DNA of 64,000 nucleotides from Lineus longissimus (taxonomy: Eukaryota; Nemertea; Pilidiophora; Heteronemertea; Lineidae): positions 16,137,501-16,201,500 of the forward strand of contig NC_088308.1 in the NCBI RefSeq assembly GCF_910592395.1, in the 5' to 3' direction. This document shows, piece by piece, positions 44,925-56,725 of the stretch; position 1 is the first letter of the stretch; every line of letters begins with the position of its first letter. The notes beneath the pieces are model-generated. The model ran no database searches and was not told where the DNA came from. It saw nothing but the letters and a program-made list of their open reading frames with translations. The translations under genes were made by a program, and so were the position numbers.

Positions 44925-45435
44925 ATATCAGTTCAGCAAACTGAGGAATCCCACAATGCTGTAGAATTCCACATCTATGATGCTCTCGGATGTGGAATTC
45001 TACAACTCTTGCATGTGAAAACGGACATCCCTCTGTCATCCGTTTTAAATTCCTTTTTTATTTCTTTTCAATATCATCAATGCATATAAAAACAGTTTAT
45101 GAAAGACAAAGTCTTCATAATAATCGATCAATTAACCAACCTTTTTGATTTATGTCAGACATCATAGAAATTTTGATTCAAATCGGGGAAAACACGAGCG
45201 AAAAAGAATTTCCGCAAGCAGATGTCGTCTTAAGAGGTGTGGCCCTCTATCGGTACCAAGTAGAACTAACCGGCAAAACAAACATGGCGGCGGCGATGCG
45301 TGTTGTAGATTTCAGCAACAGAAATGATGTGACATTCTGCAACGATTGTATAATTCTGTATCGTATCAATGCGGAATTTTACATCTCAAAGGTATAGAGT
45401 TGTGGAATTCCACAGTTTGCCGAACTGATATTTCA
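44925..45435. mobile_element. Inverted-repeat element with internal open frame
   Basis: The left end ATATCAGTTCAGCAAACTG, followed by GTAGAATTCCACATC, is mirrored at the right end by GTGGAATTCCACAG and TTTGCCGAACTGATAT. A secondary hairpin GTAGAATTCCACATC / GATGTGGAATTCTAC is at the left. The centre is higher in GC than the flanks and holds the frame 45152-45397. Confidence 0.65.
45152..45397 (+). CDS. Open frame inside the inverted-repeat element
   Basis: 81 codons: MSDIIEILIQIGENTSEKEF, PQADVVLRGVALYRYQVELT, then GKTNMAAAMRVVDFSNRN and DVTFCNDCIILYRINAEFYI. It looks coding-like and includes AAACAAACATGGCGGCGGCG, of the kind seen at gene starts. It could be a gene fragment captured by the element or simply an open spacer. 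No family recognised. The last 30 codons run into the right inverted end, which argues against a conserved full-length protein. Confidence 0.25.
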   Translation: MSDIIEILIQIGENTSEKEFPQADVVLRGVALYRYQVELTGKTNMAAAMRVVDFSNRNDVTFCNDCIILYRINAEFYISKV

Positions 45436-46929
45436 TTTTGAATAATGTGTCATCACTTTATTTCTCCTACCACATGGATTCCATGCGTGCCAACTAAAAA
45501 TTCATTACCGGCAATAGCACTAGGTGAGAACAACGGCCTGGCCATTTCAGTTGAAGCCGTTACTTTTCATCATGGATGCCTCATCTCACTCAAGAAATCC
45601 AAACCGATCTTGAGCTTTTTTCCAAGTTATCAAAGCACTTTAATTACATCAACATCTTTCAAAAGATCTCAATTTCCGATGAAGAAGTTCCAGTTGCAGA
45701 ACTTTAAGCCGTGCATCTGAACTGCATCAAAGTTGCATGAATAATATTCTCAAAGGTCAAATTGCATCCTTCGCTCCCCACACAAACACTATCTGGATGA
45801 CAGAATTGCAATCGGCACGCCATGAAGCATGCCGAAAATATTTTATCTGGAGAGAGATTTCTCAACATTTCTCAGTTGTGCACTATGGGGAGTATGACAC
45901 AGGTTTCTGTCACAAATTCAATTCATGAATCTGAGTCTGACTGATGCACCAAACGAACTTTGAAACAATAGCGCTGTCCTCAGTGAAAAAGGGTTTAGTC
46001 AGGATCACCAACAGTGAAATCAATTTTCAAGAAAACTGTAAACCACCCAATTTTCACAAGCGCTTAATTTTCACAGATTTGGCACATAAACAAGATTTGC
46101 CAGAGAAAAAACTTTTGATCAAAAAAAACCCAAAAGGGTGAAAGAAATCCGCTATCCGCCAACATAAAATTGTGAGAACAAAAATATTTATCTGAAACTT
46201 TAATGAATCACAAAAATGAAGAGAGGTTTACTGTCCCAATATTTCATGAGCTATACATGCCGTCAAGTTCTTTCCTAGTGAACATCGCAAATGTTTGGTA
46301 TCTGGAAGGCATCAACCAGTTGCTATAAGGCTGTGCAATGATAGGGGCCATACAGGAGAAGAGTCAGCAGATTGTGTTTGTGGAAGCAGGCGAGCTATGA
46401 AACGAAATATGATTATTGGCAATCGCGTAAACCTGCTGAACTGCTCATACTACTCATACCTAAGGGAGAAGTACATCTGAAGCAACAAAGTTTCATCTTG
46501 AACGCGACATGAATGTTTAGCTCTCGCCATAAAAAACCGCCATACATCAACTTGTTAATGAGATTGTCAATACTGTCATTCACATAAATTTGCAATAATC
46601 TGCCCCTCTTATCTGCATTATTAGCAGATTAAGGATCTGTGTGGGCTATGTTTTTTGTAACGGTGTATGGAGATGTAAGGGGCATGTATATGTTCACGTA
46701 GACATCATTCCAGTAGATTCCTTTAAAGCATATTTCCTACGAGAAGTACAATGCCCTTCCCTCACCTCAGTAGATATCAAAGCATCATCAAGTCATACGC
46801 AAGTTACTGAATGGAACTATTGCAGACCCTATTGTCCACATGTTCAGCAGGCCAACTCTAGCTAACTGATCTGCACCAGACTTATGTATAGGAAACGAAA
46901 CGGTTAATTTTCACCGCCCGAGAAAATGT
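45436..46929. other. No gene seen
   Basis: AT-rich. Several frames of 60-90 codons, none with splice support. Confidence 0.5.
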
Positions 46930-48025
46930 AATGAAACGGCCAGGGGCCATTGTGCTCACCGTATACATCATTTAGTAGGCAGGATCATGCTTAGTTTAGA
47001 AGTGAATATGGTGAACACAATCAGGCATGAAGACTTTTTTAGATGTGTATTGATGTCAAGTAATAAGACAGGGCAGTATATATAAGTTTATGATCCAACA
47101 AATAATTGTCTATGACATCAATAAGATCAATATCGTGTGATTGCTAAGAGTCCCTGCAATAAAAAATTCATCGAAAAAAAGTCATTAATAAGCGAGATAT
47201 TGCACGTCCTACTTTTTCAGTTTTGACCCCCTAGTGGCCAAATCAAGAATCAGATCAGGCCAAAATTCGGTGTCAGAGATTATCTGATGTAGGGGGTTAT
47301 ATGCACCAACTTTCAAGTTCATAGCTTTACTGGTTAAGAAACGTGCCATAGTTTACACTCTAACAGCCAATTTACGCCATATGACTTCTGTGACCTTGAA
47401 AAGTAGGTCAAATTGAAAACCCGTATAACATGTGATGTATTCTTCCTAACAGTACCTACCATAAGAATTTTATTGAAAACAAGTCACTTATAAGCGAGAT
47501 ATCGCACTTCTTAGATTTCCACTTTTGGCCCCCTGGTGGCAAAGTTAGGAATCAGATCGACCAAAATTCAGCACCAGAGGCAATGTGATATAGGGGGTTA
47601 TATGTACCAAGTTTCAAGTTCATAGCTTTAGTTTTTAAGAAACGTGCCATAGTTTACACTCTAATGGCCAATTTACGCCATATGACCTCTGCGACCTTGA
47701 AAACAAGGTCAAATTAAAAACCTGTATAATATAAAATGTATATTTGCTATGAGTACCTACAACAAAAGTTTTATCGAAAACAAGTCACTAATAAGCGAGA
47801 TATCACACTTTTTAGATATCGACATTTGGCCCCCTGGTGGCCAAACAGAGAATCAGATCGGACCGAAAATCAGTGTCAAGGGTCAGCTGACCTAGGGCAT
47901 TCTGTGTACAAAGTTTCAAGTTCATAGCCCTAGCAGTTAAGAAACGTGCCACTGTTAGGATACGACGACGACGACGACGGACACAGCGCTATCATATAGA
48001 CTCCCCTTACGGTGAGCCAAAAAAC
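46930..48025. mobile_element. GGTGAGC-ended repeat element, copy D
   Basis: Full-length, diverged copy: GGCCATTGTGCTCACC at the left, an (ACG)n tract and CGGTGAGCCAAAAA at the right, three monomers. Half-site cores with the 8 bp everted pair are intact at 47391-47410. At 47683-47711 the middle half-site is CGACCT. Confidence 0.8.
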
Positions 48026-48504
48026 TAGGCTGAATCATTGGTGTGCGAAATCCCCTTTAAGTTCAACAAATGGTAGAATTTTTCGCTAATAAAACCATTA
48101 AATTGAACATTTTACACCCACTAATGTTCCTGTTTATACCCAATCACACAAACAGTAGACTCCCTTGGCAGTCGATTGATTCATCCCATTGGATCTCCCA
48201 TTGGATCTCCTTATGGACTGCCACAAATAGTGGGAATTTGTATGGCTGGACGATTAGCCAATGGGCACTGCTGTAACGAAACTGTAAGGGCATTTTCAGT
48301 CACTGAATCAGAATGCTCGACATATACTGCTTTGGCATACATAATAGCGTAGCTGATACTTATACACTTCATTTGTGCTAATTAACGAAAATTAATCACA
48401 AAATGTTATTCCGACTACAGCGCCCCTTCCTGCCAGTTGATAAACTATCACACCGCATTCATCTGCCAATTCGTTGTGGTCGTTGGTACAGAACCCCAAG
48501 AAAG

Positions 48505-48580
48505 CTCACCACTTGTCACAGCGGTTAGGGTAACTGCGTCCGGAGTGTAACAAAAAGAGGTTCAAACGATTTATGAAGCT
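48505..48580 (+). repeat. Degraded tRNA-like sequence
   Basis: CACAGCGGTTAGGGTAACTG resembles a box A/D-arm, and AGAGGTTCAAACG resembles box B, about 40 bp apart. The stems do not pair. Probably a decayed tRNA-derived SINE head. Confidence 0.35.
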
Positions 48581-50663
48581 GGATTTAAGGTCAAAATGGA
48601 AAATTATAGAGATTTATACTTACGGGTGTTGACCAGAATCGGGTTGCTCCATAATCAGAAGACAGGTTATTCCACAGGAAATATCAAGATCCAAATATAT
48701 TGCTCAGTAATATCCAAGATGAAAATTCCATGGCTGCATTTCGCGTGTATACCTATAGGAGAATCCGGCATGTCTGCAAACTTGAACTCATCCCGACAAA
48801 TAACCAAGCTAGAGATTAACCTTTCTGAATCTTTCAATTCCAAGATCTTTTTCCAACTTGGAAGTCAGAACTTTTGCCAAGATCTCTCAATTTCGAACCT
48901 ACAAGACTACAAGATACCCAGTAGGAAACCACCTTGCCATACTCTTCAATGGCGTGGTATCGCAGATGTTCTGTTTGATGCATTAATGATTTAAGCTTTA
49001 GCGGCACAGGCTAGCTTCAGTTAGTGAAGGAATGGCATATCAAATGCCTGAAGGAAAACACCAACTGCTCACTGCCAATACTCAACATACTTCAGTGCAC
49101 AGCCATTCCGCAATGCCAGAGTAGGGTCAGCCTTTGCATACTTCCCAATCCAAAACTTGACTCTGTATTAGGAGGATGGAAGTGGCTATGGGCAACTCTT
49201 CAATACTGGAGCACCACTTTGAGCTCTTGAATTCTCTTTCATCTTCTAAACATTGCCCTTGGAGAAAAGTAAAGCATGTTCGAGCAGAGTCTAGTCCAAG
49301 CACTGCCTCCGGCTCCGGGTGGAAATAATAGATGGGGCCAACTGGTTACGGTACATGTACCTTCATTAAAAGGATCAATGCCGGATACCAGCCTCGATGA
49401 TTGAGGAAGCGGGCAAACAGTAATATTTCACACCATTCTGTCACATTTGACAACCAAAAATGCACTCACACTGTAGACAAGGTTGGGATTTTATACAGTT
49501 GCATCAAATTCACACTTGTATCTATCTCAGACATGCACTACTTTCCTCAATCAGCTTGGCAGTTCATGTAGAACTGCTGATAATGGCCCGGTGATTTCTC
49601 TGATGAAGAGTGTGAGCATTGGAATCCATGTTGGCAGTTCCAGCGTGTTCACTTGAAGCAAATGGTGGGAAATGTTAGGGATTTGGGAATTGGCCCGGCA
49701 ATCCACCCAGGCAATGGTGATCCACGAGTCACAATCCAGTGAATCCAGGAGTCCAGTGATCCAGCTTTTTTGAAAACCCGTTTTCATAAATCATATGGCA
49801 CTTTCCAATGATCAGGCTCTGTACAAGCAACTGGGGCTATAAAGGTCAAGTGGCTGCTGTTTATTCAGCGCTCACCTGAGCTGCCCCTGTGAAGGACAAT
49901 GCATAACCTGCAAACCAGCAAAAGGGTTTCAAACCTATCAGGGTTTTAAACCTATGACTGTCGGTTGAGGGCAGATCCGACACATAGCCAGTACAATAAA
50001 AGTACCAACAGTGGGTCAATGGAAAAAGTTGCTAAAAGTATCATTGAAATCAGCACTCTTGCTCTTGATAACACCTTCACGGTGACCAGCATTCAAAAAT
50101 CTACACCAAACACAAAAGTTGCTTTCGATAAACTGGTTGATCCATGCTCAACAAAAGTCAACAGCAACACCTTGAGTTGTTAGTGGTAAGAAAATAAGCT
50201 CTTGTCATGGAGTAGCTTTAGTGAAATGTACACTCCCCAGGTGAGGCAAAGCTTCCTTTGAGAGAGTCCCTGCAAAAAAGTGAACTGTTGCACTTCTCCT
50301 ACTTCACCTAGAAACAAACCATTTGTCAGAATATGAAAACACTTGGCAAAACATTTTTTTTATGTCCGAAAAGAAGGTTTATTTTCATGTAAATATACAA
50401 ACAAAATTATAAGACTCCAAAGTGGAGTGGAAGTCATGGACAAATGACTGTGGTACATTTTTGCCGACAACACATTTTTCAAATTGTTTTTTTTAAATGT
50501 TTCTCACTACATATCAAGAAATATAACTACATATACCTGAAAATGTGCATGCAATTACACTGATTATATAAATGTGCTCAACTATGATGTCACAGTTCAG
50601 TAATCATATTTTTTCCCTAAAGTTTGAGAAATAAATTTTTCAATGCAATTTGAGTATACTTAC
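48581..50663. other. No gene seen
   Basis: The 132-codon plus frame 48596-48994 has no domain, no splice sites and an ordinary composition. I treat it as chance. Confidence 0.5.
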
Positions 50664-50715
50664 CCATCATTATCCTGATGGTTAATGTTGAGCCTCTTCC
50701 CAGAGCCAATAATCT
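50664..50715 (-). CDS. CASKIN: CASKIN-like exon, N-terminal ankyrin segment
   Basis: 52 bp minus-strand exon, acceptor TATTTTCAG, donor GTAAGT. The only frame compatible with an ankyrin reading is IIGSGKRLNINHQDNDG; it enters after one base of a split Lys/Glu/Gln codon and leaves in phase 2. In CASKIN1/2 the corresponding LLGSTKRLNVNYQDADG leads straight into the ALHHAAL repeat, just as here after joining to 25965. The upstream exon with the start codon should lie at higher coordinates but was not recognised. Confidence 0.7.
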
Positions 50716-50792
50716 CTGAAAATACACAAAATTACAACCACATTAATAACTGCTTGTCGTGAGGCTGTCACAGAAGCTGGAAACAATATACA

Positions 50793-50895
50793 GAAGAATC
50801 TCAAGGACACCCTTGGGAATGAAAAATGCTCTCTTTACCGGAGAGGTGTCCTGATTACAGTGGTCAACTGCTAAAGAACAATCAATTTGGGACCA
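50793..50895. repeat. Decayed mariner-type MITE
   Basis: GGAGAGGTGTCCTGATTACAG and GTCAACTGCTAAAGAACAATC followed by AATTTGGGACC match the interior of the 28816 copy. Ends are eroded. Confidence 0.5.
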
Positions 50896-51092
50896 GAATC
50901 ACTGAAAATCCAATTTTCAGGTCCGACATTTCAAAACATGTGACAAATTGAGTGCTGCATGACGTCACAAGTGATGTCAGACATGTTGTTCCTAGATCGT
51001 GAAGTGCCTGACGTTCCACCCATGATGTCATGCAACACTTGATTTGTCACGTGATCTAAAGTTTAAGAGGACCTGAAAACACAATTTTTCAG
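50896..51092. mobile_element. Hairpin MITE with CRE-like motifs
   Basis: Left GAAAATCCAATTTTCAGGTCC and right GGACCTGAAAACACAATTTTTC are inverted. ACATGTGACAAATTGAGTG pairs with CACTTGATTTGTCACGTG. GCATGACGTCACAAGTGATG and CATGATGTCATGC lie near the loop, giving repeated CRE/E-box-like words. Confidence 0.65.
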
Positions 51093-52046
51093 CACTGCAA
51101 GCACTGTCACTGCCCTTGAACGAAAGTTGTCATATTACTGTTTTAGACAATGGTCCCTCCATGCCTCACTGCTTGGTGGCAAAGCAGTGCTGCCAACTGA
51201 GCTACAAGTATAACACTCCCAAAAATTCATCTTCGTCAACTCATTTTTGTGCTCAACCAAAAACTAGCCCAAAACTGCTAGACTTGTTGAAGATAGATTC
51301 AGGCAACCTTTATGCACTCCACATGCAGTTTATAGTATAGTGCATGTGGCTTATAACCCACTCGTCCATGAAAAACCTATATCTTGTTTGCAACCAGAGA
51401 GCAAAATCATTAATAGATGATTAAAATTTCATTTAAGTTGAGGACTGACATGTTTGACTGAAGATGAGAGCCACTATCTATTTAGAACTATTCCGTGAAC
51501 TATTCGACGGTTATTTTAGCAATACATGTAAATGCTTCAAATATCTATTGGCCATCAATTGTTCAGGAATCCTGCACCCCCCTCTCTTTATTCATGACCA
51601 TCTTTGAATTTGACCATGAAACTTTGGAACTCATCAGAACTTTTAATGAGAAATGCAGTGAACTTTGGCCTTCCTCCTGGTTCCCCGTCCCCCTGAGAAT
51701 GTTATTTTACAAGGCGCTGAGACCAAGTCCACACTGCTCTTCAATATCATAAACTCAGAAAGCACATGCTATAATAGATTTTTGCCATCTTATCAGTAGT
51801 GTCATAAGAGTTTTAATGAAATCTGTTTCAATATTGAATCAGCCTCGGTCAACATGAAGTCTGTCGCTGATGATCTGTAGTTTCGAGCTAACGGAAGGAT
51901 ATCCATCTGCAAGAGGTTGGCATCATGTATTCTCTCCCAGAGCAATCCCGGAGTCTTGTCCGCCAGAGGTAGTGCGTTGATAGGGTATTAATCTTTTTTA
52001 AAAGCCCACTTTGGCCAACAAAACAACCGAACCTCTTCCTTTTCAG

Positions 52047-52206
52047 GTTCTCCTTGAAGTATCACTGCACATGGCCTATACAACAATGTGTGAGTGCCGA
52101 CACTCGGTGGGTCTTTTCGAAATCAGTTGTGCGACCGTGCAACTTAAGGAGGAGGGGGCAGAATTGATGGAAGCAGGACCGTATACTATAGCGATATGTG
52201 GAGGAA
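52047..52206 (+). CDS. Internal exon of an unidentified gene
   Basis: 160 bp plus-strand exon with acceptor CCTCTTCCTTTTCAG and donor GTAAGT. The phase 0 frame is open throughout and reads VLLEVSLHMAYTTMCECRHS, VGLFEISCATVQLKEEGAEL, then MEAGPYTIAICGG, leaving in phase 1. Alternating hydrophobic residues and Gly/Pro turns suggest a beta-sandwich such as a C2-like domain; that is inference. I do not recognise the protein. It is transcribed opposite to the CASKIN-like gene, either nested in an upstream intron of it or just outside it. Confidence 0.6.
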
Positions 52207-52989
52207 GTAAGTTCACATTCTGACATATCCCTTGTAACGATCAAGCTGCACCCTCTACATGACACAAACTATGTAGGCCTAATGCCTCAGTTAAAATGAG
52301 TCTGGTAACCATTACTATTGAAAAACATGTACAAAATTGGATAGGCTGAATAGTCATCCCAACTTAGTTATAAATTTCAATACTTAGTCATCAGGTCAAG
52401 GCTAAAAATCGATTTTATTGCAGAGAATGTTTTTCTTCAAATTTCTTGGCAATACAAATACCTCATCTTTTTTATAGCAAGTCATGATTTATATCAGGTA
52501 TGCTGAATGCATTCTGGTTAGTGATGGGAATGATGTAGTGTGGTGGTGAGGGTTTTTTTTAAATCCATCGAATCAGCTATCTGTTATCCAGGTACATTGT
52601 ACATGTATGCACTACAGTAAGCCAGTAATATTATGCATGCAGAATCATAAAATTAAGATGACCATAATTCCTCCACAATCACCACCAGCGGCGTACGCAA
52701 TTTTTTGCCGAAAAAAGGGCACTTTTGTTAGTTTGGTGAAAATGGGCAGACTTAAAATGGGAATCAATGAAAACAAAAGGGACTTCGTGATGGAAGAAAT
52801 AATAAAGGGCATCGTGGTAACACGGGAGGGCATTAGAGGGCTTCGATGCCTCCGATAAATTCGATCCCTGTAACACTTGTGGTTGGAATGTGACTGCCAA
52901 TCACTGTCATGTTGTCATGGCTATGTCGCAGGTTGTAGCGATAAGCATTTGCTTGTTTGGCCCGATATGCCCTTTGCTGAAAGAGTGTG

Positions 52990-53212
52990 GAGAACATAAG
53001 GGTCATTTACACGGGACCAAACCAGACGAGACTAGATCACACGTGGTGCCTCTACACTACGCAAAGTAAGTGGACCAAGGCAGAGTGAACCCACTTTTTA
53101 GACCACATCGAACCAGATACCTGACCAGATTTTACACGGTAGACCAATCTAGATCAATCCAATGGAGATTTGCTTGGTCCAGTGAAAATGCCCCTATTGC
53201 CTCCCGATAGCA
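52990..53212. mobile_element. Hairpin MITE, CATTTACACGGGACCAA ends
   Basis: GGGTCATTTACACGGGACCAA at the left is mirrored by TTGGTCCAGTGAAAATGCCCC at the right. The inside keeps repeated AGACCA/CTAGATC words. Possibly related to the element at 58573, whose ends are TTCTACACGAGGAC. Confidence 0.65.
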
Positions 53213-53219
53213 TAACATC

Positions 53220-53376
53220 CGAGGGCCAGGTTGTTCAAAAGCACAAAAGTCACGTTATCCTTAACGGTTATGTTAAGCATCCTTAAGGACGTTATCTCTT
53301 TAAAATTTTTATGTTAAGTCTTAAGGTCTTCGATAAAGCTAACGTTGTTTGGAACATCTCGGCCCTGGCCCTCCAA
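53220..53376. mobile_element. Hairpin MITE, GAGGGCCAGG ends
   Basis: GAGGGCCAGGTTGTTCAAAAGC at the left; TTTGGAACATCTCGGCCCTGGCCCTC at the right. Inner halves TCCTTAACGGTTATGTTAAG and GTTAAGTCTTAAGG also pair. It lies back-to-back with the preceding MITE. Confidence 0.65.
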
Positions 53377-54264
53377 TGGTATGGTATATTGATCTGGCTA
53401 ACCAGCATATGATGAAATCAGGGCCAAACTGACAAGCAAGGTTATCAAGCAAGCTTACATCAAGTTAGGAGGAGATGGCAATCATTGAATACATCAGTCA
53501 CCCCAATTAACCTCCGATCACCATACTCGGCAAGCATTGATCAGATAAGCCAGGAATAAGCAACAGAGAACGTCCCGGGGCTGAAACCCAGCCAAGGTCT
53601 GACAGAATGTCATATGTAATGACTGCAGTGCAGTATGTACTCGTCAGGCTGAACAATCAGTAGGAGCGTGACTAACAAAAACTCCGGGGGGGCTTATGCT
53701 CCCGGCACATGCTCCAGTTTATTTGAGAATATTCTCTGAAGTTGACCATGACATTTGTTACTGGCTCAGGCCAAAGGGTCCATATGTACAAATATTTAAA
53801 AATAATATACATGTACCTCTTTTTTGCTGTATTACATAACTTTAGTAGTCTCTAAATACATGTAGGTGAAGTCACTCAGAAAAGTCATAAAATCTTTTTT
53901 GGCATTAACATTTTTTTTTCTTCAAAGATTTTTTATCTCAATTATTCCCTTTTTCTCCCTGTTCCCAAAATGCAAGATGCATATCCTTAGCTCGAGCCAA
54001 TCACATTTAGGAAAATTTGGCGTAAAAATTTATGTTAAAACACTGCTTGCTCGATCCCATGATCCACCACTCGGGACTGCTATGAAAAGCCTACATTCCA
54101 AAAGAGCACTAAAAGATTAGTTTACCTGTTTTAAATCTGTTACCCCTGTACACTCTGATTGTTAGTGATCGTGCTAAAGTTAAGTCACAACACAAGAACT
54201 CAACCAGCTTTGGCCGGTGAGGTCCGAAAATCCTGTAAGTGACAATTTTTTGGTCCTTTTACAG

Positions 54265-54344
54265 AGAAATGATCAGCAGCAACTGACTGATGAAATCATC
54301 TCATTGAAAATGGAGAATTAATCCGAAACTAAAACCACAATAAA
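54265..54344 (+). CDS. Candidate terminal exon with polyA signal
   Basis: Acceptor TTTTTTGGTCCTTTTACAG opens RNDQQQLTDEIISLKMEN and TAA (54319-54321), followed 18 bp later by AATAAA (54339-54344). The peptide would be the end of a coiled coil. Its open frame is phase 0, while the exon at 52047 ends in phase 1. If the two were joined directly the product would instead end GGKK and stop, so either an exon lies between or the ends differ. Confidence 0.33.
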
Positions 54345-55386
54345 CAGTCACAACAAACAGTTTTCATTGACCGGCCGTGGCGATGCCCGGGACATGGAGT
54401 GCAGTTTGGTTGGGCACTGGACAGAAATCGAATCACTTATGTACCAGTGTCTATGACTGGTCTGCATTGACCAACACATCCGGGTCCTATTGATCAGCAC
54501 CGATCATCTGATTACGGCAACAACCGTTTTTTTTAGTCCATTTGCAAAAACCACAATTAATCATCCAAAATTAAAATGCATGAATTCAAAATTTTTAAAA
54601 ATGTATATGATGAAAAATGTTTTACCTCGGCATGAAGAACGAAATTTTAGACTAAAATGGGAAATATTTCCTGCCACCACAACTGGCTGAAAAATCTGAC
54701 AATATCACTCTCCCCACCAGTGCAAAATATTGTTACGAGTGTTGACCTCTTGCCGGTAAATGATTGGCTCCCGCTAACCAGCATCCGGTGATCAATACAA
54801 GATACACAGACATCCAATAATCCTCGCTGATGAAATGAATAAATTCATGCACCAGAGTGAACACTCAAGCACAAATTTCCTGCCGTCAACGCAACAGTCC
54901 GTATAAATTCTCTCGGAGAGCTCGCCGGCCTGAATCGCAGAAGGTAAACATTTCCCGCTGGGATCAATATATATTGGCAGTTTAGATGCAGCTTTATTCA
55001 TTCATATCCCCCAAGAGATCAACACAAAATTGTCAGAATCATCACTAAACAAGATTTAGGGCCTACTGTCAACAGAAAACCCAATCTGATTTGGCAGTTA
55101 GTGAGGATGGCAGAAATTGTTTCTCAAAACAGCCTGTACAGATCATTTTGATAATTTTTTTTCCAAAAAGAATCCCTAAAATGCCTGAATCAGAATTGTC
55201 TCAGATTACACCCCATCAAATACAAGATTACATGCACATCTGGATAAAAAAAACATGTACTATCCAGCATTTTATCAGAATTAGACTGCAACTGCTGTCA
55301 GGAACATGACTTCCTTTATATATACCAAGTGGAACGAGGGGGAAAGGCACTCCTTTTTCATCCCACCTTCATGATTTTAGGCAATG
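54345..55386. other. No gene seen
   Basis: A minus-strand acceptor near 54935 opens AGELSERIYTDCCVDGRKFV but no credible donor follows. Otherwise nothing. Confidence 0.45.
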
Positions 55387-56037
55387 TTTTAAACTTTATA
55401 TTGTCACACCAGATTCACGGAGGAGAGCTATACTGACGTGCCACCAGTTTTAAACCTGATATTGTCACGCCGGATTCACGGAGGAGAGCTAATGACGTGC
55501 CACCAGTTTTAAACCTGATATTGTCACGCTGGATTCACGGAGGAGAGCTTATGACGTGCCACCAGTTTTAAACTTGATATTGTCATGCATGATTCACGGA
55601 GGAGAGCTTATGACGTGCCACCAGTTTTAATCTTGATATTGTCATGCACGATTCACGGAGGAGAGCTAATGACGTGCCACCAGTTTTAAACCTGATATTG
55701 TCATGCACGATTCACGGAGGAGAGCTAATGACGTGCCACCAGTTTTAAACATGATATTGTCATGCATGATTCACGGAGGAGAGCTAATGACGTGCCACCA
55801 GTTTTAAACATGATATTGTCATGCATGATTCACGGAGGAGAGCTAATGACGTGCCACCAGTTTTAAACTTGATATTGTCATGCACGATTCACGGAGGAGA
55901 GCTAATGACGTGCCACCAGTTTTAAACCTGATATTGTCACGCCGGATTCACGGAGGAGAGCTTCTGACGTGCCACCAGTTTTAAACTTGATATTGTCACG
56001 CACGATTCACGGAGGAGAGCTACTGATGTGCCACCAC
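55387..56037. repeat. 59 bp minisatellite, 11 copies
   Basis: The core TTCACGGAGGAGAGCT recurs at 55414, 55475, 55534, 55593, 55652, 55711, 55770, 55829, 55888, 55947 and 56006: one 61 bp step, then exactly 59 bp every time. Other parts of the unit are ATGACGTGCCACCAG, TTTTAAACCTGATATTGTC and a variable dinucleotide block (ACGCCG, ATGCAC, ATGCAT). Confidence 0.95.
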
Positions 56038-56639
56038 TGTTGACTGATGAACCAGGAACGAGAGGCTTACAAGACATGATGACATAATCTCATCTATACA
56101 ACTTAAAAACAATAAATGTGCCCTTAACACAAAATAAACCAAGCAGGTACATGTCAGAACGATAATGATAACAGCCTATGCACCAGTCAGGCAGTAATAA
56201 AACAGGTGTGCAACTCTTCCTCAAATAATTCTACATTAGCATCAGGCTTAATTATTAGTTGTAACAGACAAGTTTTGAGAACTTCATCAAATATGATGCT
56301 GAACTTTGACTTCTACACTTCGAATCTCTAAATGCACTTACTGGCTCTTTTACTTCACATCTCTAAATGCTAAACAGTAACTTTGATCACTGCAGTGTCA
56401 CAAAACAAACAGATCATTATATTTTCAAAGGTCCTCTAGAATTGTGAATAGGAATTTGACAAAAGTTGTCAAAACACTTTTATGCACCAAAATACCTCGA
56501 TTATATTACGACAAACACCATGAAATATGCAGAATATCAACACATTTCACTTGATATTATTTCATAATCATTCCCTTGCCTTGTGACCAACAGATGAATT
56601 ATAAATCAACAATGCAACGGGGACAATATAAACAGGCCA

Positions 56640-56725
56640 GGCCAAAAACATTGTACAACATGTCCCAGTGGCCATATGTGAGCTAGACACATTCCATAAC
56701 AGGTCCCAGTGGCCATGTGTTAAAT
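56640..56725. repeat. Short direct repeat
   Basis: GTCCCAGTGGCCATATGTG and GTCCCAGTGGCCATGTGT, 46 bp apart, with similar flanks (CATTGTACAACAT, CATTCCATAACAG). Confidence 0.5.

Larger units (their letters stand above)
25966..50663 (-). other. CASKIN: Long intron of the CASKIN-like gene
   Basis: The phase 2 end of the 50664 exon and the one-base start of the 25965 exon make this a single 24.7 kb intron, unless further exons were missed. It hosts a same-strand small gene (37 kb), one full GGTGAGC element, several MITEs and several minisatellites. Confidence 0.55.

Noticed and set aside
48596-48994. 132-codon plus frame
   Set aside because: Ordinary composition, no domain, starts inside sequence following a decayed tRNA-like relic.
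49882-49913. 32 bp minus-strand exon between TTTGCTGGTTTGCAG and GTGAGC
   Set aside because: Nice splice sites, but 32 bp would break the frame of the CASKIN-like exons and no frame gives a meaningful peptide.
54850-54935. Minus-strand exon AGELSERIYTDCCVDGRKFV
   Set aside because: Fair acceptor but no credible donor in frame and no homology that I recognise.
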